In this document: one piece after another, positions 16,367 through 25,860 of the stretch | Numbering within the stretch: the first letter of the stretch is position 1 | Layout of the letters: the number at the start of each line of letters is the position of its first letter | DNA from: Phycisphaeraceae bacterium | Lineage (GTDB): Bacteria > Planctomycetota > Phycisphaerae > Phycisphaerales > UBA1924 | NCBI GenBank assembly: GCA_019636535.1 | Contig: JAHBXK010000013.1 | Span: forward strand, 1 to 64,000 | Direction of reading: 5' to 3' | DNA length: 64,000 bases | Notes under the pieces: model-generated | Databases searched by the model: none | Seen by the model: the letters and a program-made list of their open reading frames with translations, nothing else | Told to the model about the DNA's origin: nothing | Made by a program: the position numbers and the translations under genes

Positions 16367-18244
16367 ATGAAGGTCAAGACGAACACGACCGGCGGAGACA
16401 GAGCGCAGCGCGGGATCGCGGCCGCGGTGATCGTGCTGGCGTGCGTGGGCTCGGCGTTCGGTCAGAACGCGCTGGGGGATGGGCGCGCGCTGGATCGGAA
16501 CCTGATGGTGGGTTCTGGGGGCGTGAACACGCAGGTTCGGGACCTGCAGGCGCAGATCCGGTTCAACAACGCGGTGGTGACGGGGACCGCGGCGGGCGGG
16601 CGCGCGTTCCGGGGCGACCTGGGGTATCGCGCGGACACGGACTTCGGCGCTGCGCTGGGATCGGACACGACGTACACGTTCCGGCGCGACTCGGCGTTCT
16701 CTGCTGCGCCGATGATGGGGATTCGTGCGAGCGACGCGGTTCGGTATCAGTTTGCGCTGGCGACGGGGAGCTCGCTGCCGCCGCAGTTCGCGGGGGCGGG
16801 TGGCGGGTATCTGCGCGACATGTCGGTGTCTCGCGGCTCGGATGTGGACACGCGCGTGCCCGGCGGGGCGGTTCGTCAAGAGCGAGCGGGCGGTGCGGGT
16901 CCGATGCGGAGCACGTCGCAGTTCATGACCGAGCGGGCGATCAGGCCGACGGTGGTGGGGTTCACGAACGATCAGTCGGGGGGTCAGTACACGATCACGG
17001 CGTCGCCGCTCCTGGGGGTGAATCTGTTCAAGAGCGGGCAGACGGAGACGGAAGCGCGGCCGGCGGGTGAGCGGGATCTGCCGGCGATTCCCGGCCAGCG
17101 TGTGGACGAGAAGGCCTCGCAGACGAGGCTGCCGACGGATCGACCGATCGTGAATCCGTTGACGGGCTTCGAGGCGGGCGTGCACCAGACGCCGAGCGCG
17201 CTCGAGTCGTTCGGCACGGCGAACGTGCCGATGGTGGACAGCATGGTTCGATCGGGGGTGATGGCGACGAACAACGTGGAGCACCAGCGCGTGCTGGACC
17301 GGTTCGAGGCGGCGTATCGGGATCGCCCGGCGACGGGCGTGCTCGAGGCGCCGGGCACGGAGCCTGGGGAGCAGCGGGCGGGCGGGCAGACGGATGCGCA
17401 GCCCGGCGCTGCGCACATGACCGCGATGCCGTGGGAGCACCAGTTGGTGCGGACGCGCGCAGCGCTCCGCGGTGAGGATCCGGTGGAGGCGATCAAGAAG
17501 TTCGAGCAGGAGCGGGCGCGCGAGAGCACCGCGCGGGCTGCGGGATCGACGGGCCTGTCTTCGACGGGTCAATCGTCGTTGGGCGCGCCGGCGGCATCGG
17601 TGGATGAGGAGGCGTTGAAGCGCGAGGCGGAGGCGATGGCGCGGGCCGGGAGCAGGCTCGGGCTGACGCCGGACACGCTGCGGGCGCTCCGCTCGGCGGG
17701 GATCAACTTTGAGAAGTTGGACGGGGGCTTGGTGGAATCGCGGTCGCGCGCGGTGGATCAGGAGTCGTATCAGCGGAACATGCAGGCCGCGCAGCGGTTT
17801 TTGGCCGACGGGCGGTTCTTCGACGCGGAGGAGCGGTTTGCGCGGGCGATGGCCTCGTCGCCGATGGACCCGATGGCGGCGATCGGGCGGGTTCACGCGC
17901 AGTTGGGGGGCGGGTTGTACATGTCGGCGTCGGCGAATCTCCGGCGGTTGATGATGGATCATCCGGAGTTGCTGTCGTCGACGTTCGGCGAGGGACTGGT
18001 GCCGAACGCGGAGCGCACAGCGCGGATTCGCGGGCAGTTGCTGGATGTGCTGGAGTCTCGGCGGGAGCGCGGGAACGTGCTGGGGCGGGACGCGGGGCTG
18101 CTGCTGGCGTACCTGGGGCACATCACGCGTGACGCAGCGTTGACGAAGCGCGGTTTGGACGAATTCGGCCGGCGGCTGACGGACGAGGAGAAGACGGACG
18201 CTGCGCTGCTTGAGTTGCTGCGTGGGGTGTGGCTGGGGTCGTAG
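16367..18244 (+). CDS. Exported protein of unknown function with TPR-like C-terminus
   Basis: 625 residues from MKVKTNTTGGDRAQRG, preceded by aggag. A signal peptide is visible (AAAVIVLACVGSAFGQN, cleavage near residue 34). The middle region is Gly/Ala/Arg-rich with low-complexity linkers. From about 475 a helical, TPR-like segment appears (RNMQAAQRFLADGRFFDAEE, RFARAMASSPMDPMAAIGRV), followed by further helices to the end. A periplasmic scaffold or cell-envelope protein is plausible. I do not recognise the family. It is divergent from metG. Confidence 0.65.
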   Translation: MKVKTNTTGGDRAQRGIAAAVIVLACVGSAFGQNALGDGRALDRNLMVGSGGVNTQVRDLQAQIRFNNAVVTGTAAGGRAFRGDLGYRADTDFGAALGSDTTYTFRRDSAFSAAPMMGIRASDAVRYQFALATGSSLPPQFAGAGGGYLRDMSVSRGSDVDTRVPGGAVRQERAGGAGPMRSTSQFMTERAIRPTVVGFTNDQSGGQYTITASPLLGVNLFKSGQTETEARPAGERDLPAIPGQRVDEKASQTRLPTDRPIVNPLTGFEAGVHQTPSALESFGTANVPMVDSMVRSGVMATNNVEHQRVLDRFEAAYRDRPATGVLEAPGTEPGEQRAGGQTDAQPGAAHMTAMPWEHQLVRTRAALRGEDPVEAIKKFEQERARESTARAAGSTGLSSTGQSSLGAPAASVDEEALKREAEAMARAGSRLGLTPDTLRALRSAGINFEKLDGGLVESRSRAVDQESYQRNMQAAQRFLADGRFFDAEERFARAMASSPMDPMAAIGRVHAQLGGGLYMSASANLRRLMMDHPELLSSTFGEGLVPNAERTARIRGQLLDVLESRRERGNVLGRDAGLLLAYLGHITRDAALTKRGLDEFGRRLTDEEKTDAALLELLRGVWLGS

Positions 18245-18612
18245 CGGCCGCAAGAGATCGGTAAGTCGTTTGTTTATGGGAAGTTATTGACTGCGCGGCG
18301 GCCCCGAGCGGGACGGGCGGTGGCCGCGCGGACTTGAACAGTGCAACCGGTTGTCAGGAATGGGGTTGAGGTGAAGTGCGCGGGCGGAAGAGGGGAGCGG
18401 GATGGGGTGCAACGCGAGCATCGAAGATCCGCCGTTTACGGGGCGTGAAGTTGTGCGGAAAGTGTGGCGTTTGCGGGCGATGGGGGTATTCTTTGGATGG
18501 TCCGAGTCTTAGGAGCGAGAGGTCAGCCGGCCGCGCTCTCTCTGAAGGCTCGAGCGGCACTCGCGTCGCCGCCTCTCCCAACCCGCGGCCGGCAGTCGGA
18601 GGAACAAGAGAT
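18245..18612. other. Intergenic region upstream of a PEP-CTERM gene
   Basis: 368 bases with no credible gene. The last 20 bases carry cggaggaacaagagat, a Shine-Dalgarno for the next gene. A tattct hexamer near 18488 could be a -10 element, but no matching -35 was found. No terminator is obvious after the upstream gene. Confidence 0.4.
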
Positions 18613-19812
18613 ATGCGTCTGAAGATGATGATCGCCCTTGCGGGCGCCAGTGTCGGTGTGGCGACTCTCGCCCAAGCCGGGATCGTGTTCACGGTTGAGG
18701 CTTCGACGAACGGGAACATTCCGAACCAATCGGTGATCTATTACAACCGGACGACGGCGTTGACGGGCGTGAAGGCGACGGCTTCGCAGATCGCGGCGTC
18801 GATCGCGGCTCAGAACCCGGGCCTGGGCTTCCAGGAGTCGTACGTTCGCGTGGCGGACGTGGCGGTGGGTCCGAACGGGGACTTCCTGCTGACGCAGGGG
18901 ACATTCAACGACAACCAGTACGCTCCGCCGCGGGTGGGCGGCCAGCCGGCGCTCGGCGCGGTGCTTCGGATCCAGAACATCACGACGGCGCCGAGCCTGC
19001 AGACGATCACGTCGAGCGGGTTCGTGTCGAACGCGATCGGGACGATCTACCACTCGCCGACGAACACGGCGCTGAACGTGATGAACCCGGGCGGGCTGAT
19101 GAACCCGTCGATGCGGACGGACGGGATCGTGGGCGTGAACTACGGGACGGGCGCGCAGACGGTGATGTACAACGAGCCGGTGCCGGACCCTCGGCCGAAG
19201 TACCAGGCGGGCGCGTACATCGCGAAGGACCCGCGCGGGAACGCGGGTGCGAACGACTACCTGGTGACGAGCATCCAGGGCGGGATCAACGGGAACGGTG
19301 ATCCGAACAACAACGCGGGCGGCGCGCAGTTGTACCGGTTCACGTTTGCGAACGACCTGACGGGCGGGACGATGACTCGCGTCGTGGACTTCACGAACAC
19401 GGCGGAGACGGGTCAGGCGACGAACTTCCTGATCGGGAACGCGGACGACTTCTTCAACAACGGCGGCGTTCGTGGGGTGACGTCGGTTCCCGGGACGAAC
19501 GAGGTGTACGTGGCGTTCCGGTTCTTCGGCATCTGGAAGGTGCTGTTGAACGCGGACGGGACGTACAACTCGATGAGCCAGATCGACACGACGCCGTTCC
19601 TTGACGCGATCGCGTACGACCCGTTCCAGGACAAGATCGTGTTCGGTACGCAGAACGCGGGCGGCGGGTTGTGGGAGATCAACCGTGACGGGACGGGCCT
19701 GACGCAGTTGGTGTCGGGCGTGTTCATCCGCGGGATCGACGTGATCCCGGCCCCTGGCGCGATGGCGCTGTTGGGCCTTGCGGGGCTGGTCGCGGGCCGG
19801 CGTCGTCGGTGA
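18613..19812 (+). CDS. PEP-CTERM-type exported protein
   Basis: 399 residues from MRLKMMIALAGASVGVATLA, with a signal peptide cleaved near AQA-GIVF. The body is rich in Asn, Gly and Thr and predicted beta strands (GIVGVNYGTGAQTVMYNEPV, GVRGVTSVPGTNEVYVAFRF), consistent with a beta-propeller-like surface protein. The C-terminus IPAPGAMALLGLAGLVAGRR is the PEP-CTERM/Planctomycete sorting signal: a Pro-x-Pro motif, a hydrophobic helix and an Arg cluster, processed by an exosortase-like enzyme. The substrate or role is unknown. A strong terminator follows. Confidence 0.85.
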   Translation: MRLKMMIALAGASVGVATLAQAGIVFTVEASTNGNIPNQSVIYYNRTTALTGVKATASQIAASIAAQNPGLGFQESYVRVADVAVGPNGDFLLTQGTFNDNQYAPPRVGGQPALGAVLRIQNITTAPSLQTITSSGFVSNAIGTIYHSPTNTALNVMNPGGLMNPSMRTDGIVGVNYGTGAQTVMYNEPVPDPRPKYQAGAYIAKDPRGNAGANDYLVTSIQGGINGNGDPNNNAGGAQLYRFTFANDLTGGTMTRVVDFTNTAETGQATNFLIGNADDFFNNGGVRGVTSVPGTNEVYVAFRFFGIWKVLLNADGTYNSMSQIDTTPFLDAIAYDPFQDKIVFGTQNAGGGLWEINRDGTGLTQLVSGVFIRGIDVIPAPGAMALLGLAGLVAGRRRR

Positions 19813-19842
19813 GTTGAGCGGTTGAGTGCGTGAACAAGAAAG

Positions 19843-19879
19843 CAGGCCGGTGTCCCGCGGGACACCGGCCTGTTTCGTT
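19843..19879. terminator. Bidirectional Rho-independent terminator
   Basis: Perfect 14-bp stem caggccggtgtccc / gggacaccggcctg around a two-base gc centre (19843-19872), followed by tttcgtt on the plus strand. An A-rich tract (aacaagaaag) precedes it, giving ctttcttgtt on the minus strand. It sits between convergent genes and can serve both. Confidence 0.85.
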
Positions 19880-19944
19880 GGGGGAGGTTTACGCCGGCCG
19901 TCGGCCTCTCTCGGTGTGAGCGAGGCCGGCGACGGGGTGTGTGG

Positions 19945-22032
19945 TTACGAGCAGGTTGAGCCGAGGTTGGGGTTCCAGTCGGCGAGGAAGTCGAGGAGGT
20001 CGGCGAGATCGACGACGCCGTCGTTGTTGACGTCGCCGTTGGTGCCGGGGGTGACCGACTGGCCGAGGTTGGGGTTCCAGTCGCCGAGGAAGTCGAGGAG
20101 GTCGCCGAGATCAACGACGCCGTCGTCGTTGTAATCGCCGGGGCATTCGCCGCCGACGACCACGAACTTGATCCAGGCGACGCCGAAGAAGATGTCCTTG
20201 AAGGCGAAGACGGAGAAGTTGTTGAGTCCGTCGTCGAACTGGAGGGAGAGGTTGCCGACGCCGACGGTGGAACTGTTGGAGACGGAGCCCGGGAAGTGGA
20301 GGACTGGGCTGGTGAGCGTGGTGGAGCCTGGGCCGAAGGGGCGCTCGTCGCAGGTGTTGACGTTGGAGACGGCGAGGTAGTAGGTTCCGGCGGGGAAGGT
20401 GCGGATCATGGTTCCGGCGCCGTCGACGACGCAGTCCTCGAAGGCCTCGAAGTTGCCGTCGTAGACGAGGAGGTCGATGGTGTTGGTGTGTCCGAAGCGG
20501 GAGATGGTGATCTGGCCGGCGCTGAGTTCCTGTCCGACGCCGAGATCGATGGGGAGGATCTCCTCGGTGGAGAGGGTGGCGCGGTAGGGGGAAGTGGTGG
20601 AGGTTGAGCCGATGACGCGGTAGAACATCTGCTCGGCGCGGCCGAAGCCGTACCAGGCGTTGGTTCGCGGGGGGAAGGTCGTGGCGACGCTGGTCTGTGT
20701 GGCGGTGTCGGAGGCGAGGTTGATGCCGCCGCTGCCCTGAGAGTGGCCGCGGAGCGTGGCGCTGTGGCCTGCGGTTCCGTCGGTTTCGAGGGTCATGGTG
20801 TGTCGGTAGATGCCGAGCTGGGGCTTGGGGGTGAGGGTGAGGAGGAAGTAGTCGGGGGTGATGAGGGAGCCGTCGGTGAGGACGGAGGAGCCGGTGGTGA
20901 TTCCGTAGACGCCGCCGCCGACATCGATGGTGGCGGGGGTGGCGTTGGTCTTGGACTCGTTGGGCTCGATTTCGTAGGTGTAGCCGGGGGGTGGGGGGGG
21001 AATGACGAGCATCGCGACGGAGCCGCTGGTGCTGCGCATTTGGTCGTCGGAGACGGTGAGCGTGATGTTGTAGGTGTCGGCGGGCTGCAGGGCGGGGATG
21101 GAGAGGGTGTAGGCGTACTCGTTGCCGCTGACGAGCGTGAGCGCCTGGGTTGGTGAGCCACCGAAGACGGTGAGGTCGGCGGTGACGGTGATGCCGGTGC
21201 TGGCGGGGACGGTGCCGGGGAGCACTTCGGCGGAGATGACGACGTCGTTGCCAGCGACGACCAGGGACGAGTCGAGCGATGCGACGAGCGATGGGGGGAA
21301 GGAGCCGCCCGCGCCGGCGGAGGCGTAGACGAGGGCGTTGGCCATGAGGATGGCCCCGTCGGTGGTGGAGAGCCAGCGCGAGCCGCCGGAGTCGCTGGAG
21401 GGCGGGTAGAGGCCGAGGTCGACTCGTCGCGGGTGGGTGGTGCTGGTGGCGACGAGGATCTTGCCGTCGGACCATTCAGAGACAACGACACCGCCGGCGT
21501 TGATGGCGGTGGTGGTCGGCCTGGAGGAGAGGTTGTTGGCGAGCGAGTTGACGTTGTTCATGATCGGGTGATCAGGAACGAGGATGGAACCGAGCATGTG
21601 GGTGCCGCCGGTGTTTCCGCCCTCGGGAACGATGATGCCGTAGTTCTGGTCCTTCCAGCGGCCGGTGAGGAAGCGGTTGGCGGTCGTCGAGGTGATCGCG
21701 AAGACGGAGAGGACGACGCCCTTGCCCAGGTCGCTGTAATCGGCGAGCGTGTTTCCGAGCGCGGTGGAGTCGGCGAAACTCTGATTGCTCCAGACGATGA
21801 TGGCGTCGTAGGGCATGAGTTGGCCGAGTTGGGGGGTCGGTACGGGGGTGGTGATGTGCAGGATGTCGACCTGGCTGAAGAGGCCTGTGGCATTCAGTTT
21901 GGACTGGACGTCGAGGTAGTCGTTGGATGTCGCGGAAGTCGCGGCGGCGGCGACGATCGCGACCTTCGGTTGCGCTTGGGCGGCGGCGGCGAGGCCGAGC
22001 AGGCCGACGCAGGCGGTTGTGAACAGACGCAT
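19945..22032 (-). CDS. Exported protein with C-terminal dockerin-like repeats
   Basis: 695 residues from MRLFTTACVGLLGLAAAAQA (signal peptide); gggag lies about 11 bases upstream. The first 230 residues resemble a glutamine-amidotransferase-like fold (VAIVAAAATSA, MPYDAIIVWSNQSF, GTHMLGSILVPDHPI). Ig-like and beta-rich segments follow, including VSDDQMRSTSGSVAMLVI. The C-terminus has two dockerin type I-like Ca-binding loops, CPGDYNDDGVVDLGDLLDFL and GDVNNDGVVDLADLLDFLAD, each ending DWNPNLG. Such tails are common in Phycisphaerae secreted proteins and need not mean a cellulosome. Function is unknown. Confidence 0.8.
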   Translation of the reverse strand: MRLFTTACVGLLGLAAAAQAQPKVAIVAAAATSATSNDYLDVQSKLNATGLFSQVDILHITTPVPTPQLGQLMPYDAIIVWSNQSFADSTALGNTLADYSDLGKGVVLSVFAITSTTANRFLTGRWKDQNYGIIVPEGGNTGGTHMLGSILVPDHPIMNNVNSLANNLSSRPTTTAINAGGVVVSEWSDGKILVATSTTHPRRVDLGLYPPSSDSGGSRWLSTTDGAILMANALVYASAGAGGSFPPSLVASLDSSLVVAGNDVVISAEVLPGTVPASTGITVTADLTVFGGSPTQALTLVSGNEYAYTLSIPALQPADTYNITLTVSDDQMRSTSGSVAMLVIPPPPPGYTYEIEPNESKTNATPATIDVGGGVYGITTGSSVLTDGSLITPDYFLLTLTPKPQLGIYRHTMTLETDGTAGHSATLRGHSQGSGGINLASDTATQTSVATTFPPRTNAWYGFGRAEQMFYRVIGSTSTTSPYRATLSTEEILPIDLGVGQELSAGQITISRFGHTNTIDLLVYDGNFEAFEDCVVDGAGTMIRTFPAGTYYLAVSNVNTCDERPFGPGSTTLTSPVLHFPGSVSNSSTVGVGNLSLQFDDGLNNFSVFAFKDIFFGVAWIKFVVVGGECPGDYNDDGVVDLGDLLDFLGDWNPNLGQSVTPGTNGDVNNDGVVDLADLLDFLADWNPNLGSTCS

Positions 22033-22315
22033 CGATGGGTCTCCCTGAGTTCGGGTGCGTTGCGCGGCGTCACGCGCTGACGAACAGCGGCCGTCACGGA
22101 ATGGAAGGCCTGTGACCGTGCAACACACCCAAGGATCAACTGAGCGCCGGCCGGCCGAGCAAGGACTGGCGAGCGACGGAACGGGTGGCCCGGCCCTGTG
22201 CCGGGGTCCAATCGACAAGCCTACCCGATGAGGGATGTATGACCAAGAGAAAGTGACCGTATTGACCGAGGATGTTGGCCGGACGGCTGGTTCGCCGAAG
22301 AATCGTCGGCGCGGG

Positions 22316-23308
22316 CTAGGCTGAAACGGCGACGCGCATGGCCCGCATGACGGCCTGGCCCATGTCGGCGGGGCTCATGGCGACCTCGACGCTGGCGGCC
22401 TTGAGCGCAGCGATCTTGGCGTCGGCGGTGTCTTCGGTTCCGCCGATGATGGCGCCGGCGTGGCCCATGCGCTTGCCGGGGGGGGCGGTCCGGCCGGCGA
22501 TGAAGGCGGCGACGGGCTTTTTGACGTGCTTCTTCACGTACTCGGCGGCGAGGATCTCGTCGGTGCCACCGATCTCACCGATCATGAGGATGGCGTCGGT
22601 GGCGGGGTCGGACTCGAAGAGGCGGATGCAGTCGGTGTGGTTGAGGCCGCGGATGGGGTCGCCGCCGATGCCGACGCAGGTGGACTGTGCGAGGCCGAGG
22701 TTGGAGGTCTGCCAGACGGCCTCGTAGGTGAGGGTGCCGGAGCGGCTGACGATTCCGACGGACTTGCCGAGTTTGCTCTCGGAGAGGTGGGTGTGGATGT
22801 AGCCGGGCATGATGCCGATTTTGCAGCCGGACTTGGTGTAGGGGTCGGAGGACTTGTCGCCCGTGCCGGACTTGGGCCCGGGGGTGATGACGCCGGGGCA
22901 GTTGGGGCCGACGAGGGTGATGCGATCGGACTCGGGTCGTGCGGCGTTGAGGTCGTCGAGGACGGCGCGGGCCTTGATCATGTCGTTGACGGGGACGCCC
23001 TCGGTGATGGCGCAGATGACGCGGAGGCCGGCGTCGGCGGCTTCGAGGATGGCGTCGGCCGCGCCGGCGGGGGGGACGAAGATCATGGTGGCGGTGGCGC
23101 CGGTCTCTCGGACGGCCTGTGCGACGGTGTCGAAGACGGGGACGGAGGCGTGGTCATCGATGGCGAACTTCTGGCCGCCCTTGCCGGGGGTGACGCCGCC
23201 GACGAGTTTGGTTCCGTAGAGGAAGCAGCCCTTGGCGTGCTGTCCGCCATAGGAGCCGGTGATGCCCTGGCAGATGACTTTGGTGTTGGCGTCGATGAGG
23301 ATCGGCAT
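22316..23308 (-). CDS. sucD: Succinyl-CoA ligase, alpha subunit
   Basis: 330 residues from [20 protein letters not shown]. It catalyses succinyl-CoA + NDP + Pi to succinate + NTP in the TCA cycle, with the beta subunit SucC. Visible motifs are the CoA-binding Rossmann segment ([24 protein letters not shown]), [47 protein letters not shown] and the phospho-His region KRMGHAGAI. It is about 40 residues longer than usual owing to a loop ([17 protein letters not shown]) after GPNCPG. sucC is not adjacent. The start is the last Met before the conserved N-terminus. Confidence 0.95.
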   Translation of the reverse strand: MPILIDANTKVICQGITGSYGGQHAKGCFLYGTKLVGGVTPGKGGQKFAIDDHASVPVFDTVAQAVRETGATATMIFVPPAGAADAILEAADAGLRVICAITEGVPVNDMIKARAVLDDLNAARPESDRITLVGPNCPGVITPGPKSGTGDKSSDPYTKSGCKIGIMPGYIHTHLSESKLGKSVGIVSRSGTLTYEAVWQTSNLGLAQSTCVGIGGDPIRGLNHTDCIRLFESDPATDAILMIGEIGGTDEILAAEYVKKHVKKPVAAFIAGRTAPPGKRMGHAGAIIGGTEDTADAKIAALKAASVEVAMSPADMGQAVMRAMRVAVSA

Positions 23309-23479
23309 GGGGCGGGAGTGTAGGGGCTGGAGGTGGGGAGATCGGGTGGGAAGAGCGATGGCGCGGAGTGGGGGGGAGTGCGGGGGGAGGGCCGGGGCGG
23401 TTCCTAAACTGGAGGGTCGGGACGGGCGTGGCTGGGCGCGCCGGGACGTGAGACCGTTGGACTTCGACAAGGGAGCAGC

Positions 23480-24631
23480 ATGCGCGCCATCGTCACGGGT
23501 CAGATCGGGATGGACAAGAAGCAGTACCTGACGCAGGTCGCGGCGTTCGCCGGGCAGCAGGGGGAGAACCTGCCGCTGTACAACATCGGCGACATGATGT
23601 ACGCCGAAGCGCGGGACGTGCGGCCCGGGCGGATCCTGGACCTGCCGATCAGCCGGTTGAACTCGCTGCGGCGCGCGGCCTTCAAGGACGTCATGTCCGA
23701 AGCACGCGACCAGCCGAACATCCTGGTGAACACGCACGCGACGTTCCGCTGGCGGCACGGGCTGTTCTCCGCTTTCGATTTCGACCAGATCCAGGCGCTG
23801 CAGCCGGACCTGTTCGTCTGCCTGGTGGACAACATCGAGGTGGTGCACCACCGGCTGCACCGCGACTTTGACATCGACGCGTCGCTGAAGGACTGCATGG
23901 TGTGGCGCGAGGAGGAGATTTTGGCGACGGAGATCCTGTCGCAGGCGGTGCCGGGGTCGAAGTTTTACATCGTGTCGCGCGGCCGGCACGCCCCAACGGT
24001 GAAGACCTTGTTCAGATTGGTCTGCCGGCCGCAGATGCGGAAGGTGTACCCGAGTTTTCCGATGTCGCACGTGGTGGACATGCCGGACGTGCTGGCGGAG
24101 ATCGACGCGTTCCGCGCAGCGCTGGCCGAGCACTTCATCACGTTCGACCCGGGTGACGTGGACGAGAAGTTGCTCTTGGATCGGGCGATCGCCGCCGCGC
24201 GGGACGGGAAGGAGCACATCGACGTGGCCCCGCACAGTTTCGGTGGGGCCAAGTCAGGGAGCGGAGAACAACCGATCCGCGTGCGCGTGCGCGAGGTGCT
24301 GGACATCGCGGGGGACGTGGACGGCCAGATCTACATGCGGGACTTCAAACTGATCGATCAGTCGGACATGATCGTGAGTTTGATTCCGGAACTGCCGAGC
24401 GTGCACGGCAAGGACGCGATGGGGATCCCGGGGCTGTCGAGCGGCGTGGAGCGGGAGTTGCAGCACGCGTGGGAGCACACCAAGGAGGTGTACGTGGTGT
24501 GGAAGCCGCGGAAGGCGCCGTCACCTTTCATTACCGAGACGGCGACGAAGATCTTCAAGTCGGTGGAGGAAGCGCTGAAGTACTTTGAGGAGAAGGGGAT
24601 GTTTGTGGAGAAGAATTTGTTTGGGCATTGA
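23480..24631 (+). CDS. P-loop-like / nucleoside deoxyribosyltransferase-like protein
   Basis: 383 residues from [20 protein letters not shown]; gggag is at the right distance. The N-terminal domain looks like adenylate-kinase-type P-loop folds, but its loop GQIGMDKK departs from GxxxxGK[ST]: the last Gly is Asp and the Ser/Thr is Lys. The C-terminal third ([39 protein letters not shown]) resembles the nucleoside 2-deoxyribosyltransferase-like fold. A nucleotide-related role is inferred. It stands alone after a divergent sucD and is followed by an 8-bp repeat array. Confidence 0.55.
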   Translation: MRAIVTGQIGMDKKQYLTQVAAFAGQQGENLPLYNIGDMMYAEARDVRPGRILDLPISRLNSLRRAAFKDVMSEARDQPNILVNTHATFRWRHGLFSAFDFDQIQALQPDLFVCLVDNIEVVHHRLHRDFDIDASLKDCMVWREEEILATEILSQAVPGSKFYIVSRGRHAPTVKTLFRLVCRPQMRKVYPSFPMSHVVDMPDVLAEIDAFRAALAEHFITFDPGDVDEKLLLDRAIAAARDGKEHIDVAPHSFGGAKSGSGEQPIRVRVREVLDIAGDVDGQIYMRDFKLIDQSDMIVSLIPELPSVHGKDAMGIPGLSSGVERELQHAWEHTKEVYVVWKPRKAPSPFITETATKIFKSVEEALKYFEEKGMFVEKNLFGH

Positions 24632-24653
24632 GGGGGGAGGAAGGGACGGAGGC

Positions 24654-24730
24654 ACGAAGGCACGTAGGCACGAAGGGGAAGAGAAGAAGGAACACAGAGG
24701 ACTCAGAGTTTCTCAGAGGTGCTCAGAGGG
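24654..24730. repeat. 8-bp-period purine array and cacagagg-type repeats
   Basis: aggcacga, aggcacgt and aggcacga in 8-bp register, then purine drift, then a second motif (acacagagg, actcagag, tctcagagg, tgctcagagg) with a roughly 9-bp period. It begins about 20 bases after the stop of the preceding gene, with the purine strand in the sense orientation, as in the arrays at 1-40 and 2932-3052. The rest of the gap to 24906 is G-rich, with an uninterrupted G run near 24878-24890, and has no gene. Confidence 0.8.
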
Positions 24731-24906
24731 GGAATTGGGGAAGAGGGGAGTGGGACTTGAAACGCGAAGGGCTCGAAAGGGATTGAGCGCGAAGGCGTGA
24801 AGGAAGAGCGGAGGGGAATGGGAATGAGGGTGTGGGGGCGGGGGGGAAGCCCTGAGCGAGGGGCGAGGGCACAAGCGGGGGGGGGGGGCGGGTTACGGTT
24901 GCGGGC

Positions 24907-25713
24907 ATGATCGAGCCGCCGAGTGATGCAGACCTGCCGGACGAGGCCTTTGTGCCGCGGTATCCGTTGCCGGTGCGGGGCGAACAGCACACCTCGCCCA
25001 AGAAGCCCGGTCCTTTGGTCTGGGCCACGGTCGCGGCCGGTCAGGATCGCTTGCGGATTCGAGTGACAGCGCGGAAGCCACTGGTGTATCTCTTGGCTGT
25101 AGGCGTTCCGGCAGGGTTCATGCTCGGAGCGCTTGTGGGCGTGATGGTCGTCGTGGCCGGGCTGGTCAGCACTCAGCTCGGTGTGGGCATCGGTCTTTCG
25201 GTCACGCTCTGCGCGATCGTGGGATTCCGATTGCGCGTGACGGCCGAACTGCGGCGCACCGGACGATGCACACTGGTTGAGGCTGACCTGTCGGCGCGCG
25301 AGATACGGCTGCCCATGACCGGTCAAATGCTGCCGGTTGCGCGAGTGCGTTGCTTGGAGTTGATTCAACGACAGGTGGCTGACGAGTTTGTCGGTTGGCG
25401 CTCACAACTCCGCGTGGTCTATATCGGGGATGACGATCGGTGGCGGCGGGAGGCGGTGGTGACGAGCGGAGTTGTGCTCTTGGGACGTTCGCAGGTGCGG
25501 CGCTTGGAACGAGCGCTCTCGCGACGCGTCGTATGCCGCACATTGACGGACGATGGTGAGCCGGTGCCGTTTCGCGGCACGAACCCGGAGGAGATCGTGT
25601 GGCCGATGCCGGCGGTGGAGGACGTGCCGCTGGCGTACTGCCCGAAGTGTTCGTACGCGTTGTTCGACTTGCCGGGGGCGAAGGTGTGTCCGGAATGCGG
25701 GGCGGAACGTTGA
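24907..25713 (+). CDS. Membrane protein with C-terminal zinc ribbon
   Basis: 268 residues from MIEPPSDADLPDEAFVPRYP. Two adjacent transmembrane segments span about 58-110 (LVYLLAVGVPAGFMLGALVG, LGVGIGLSVTLCAIVGF). A cytoplasmic beta-rich domain follows, and the C-terminus is a zinc ribbon, CPKC-x14-CPEC. The family is not recognised; similar small zinc-ribbon membrane proteins are common and uncharacterised in planctomycetes. It stands alone before the PIN-domain module. Confidence 0.6.
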   Translation: MIEPPSDADLPDEAFVPRYPLPVRGEQHTSPKKPGPLVWATVAAGQDRLRIRVTARKPLVYLLAVGVPAGFMLGALVGVMVVVAGLVSTQLGVGIGLSVTLCAIVGFRLRVTAELRRTGRCTLVEADLSAREIRLPMTGQMLPVARVRCLELIQRQVADEFVGWRSQLRVVYIGDDDRWRREAVVTSGVVLLGRSQVRRLERALSRRVVCRTLTDDGEPVPFRGTNPEEIVWPMPAVEDVPLAYCPKCSYALFDLPGAKVCPECGAER

Positions 25714-25860
25714 GGGGCGGTGGAGTGCGGGGCGGGGGGGCGGGGGGTGGGGGGACGGAACGCGGCGAGAATCGAGGGTGTAACGGGGTGTTCGGGCACG
25801 CAGAACGTCTTTCCAGCGACAAACAGGCCAAGGCCGATCAACGTACAATCGAGGGCTGCG

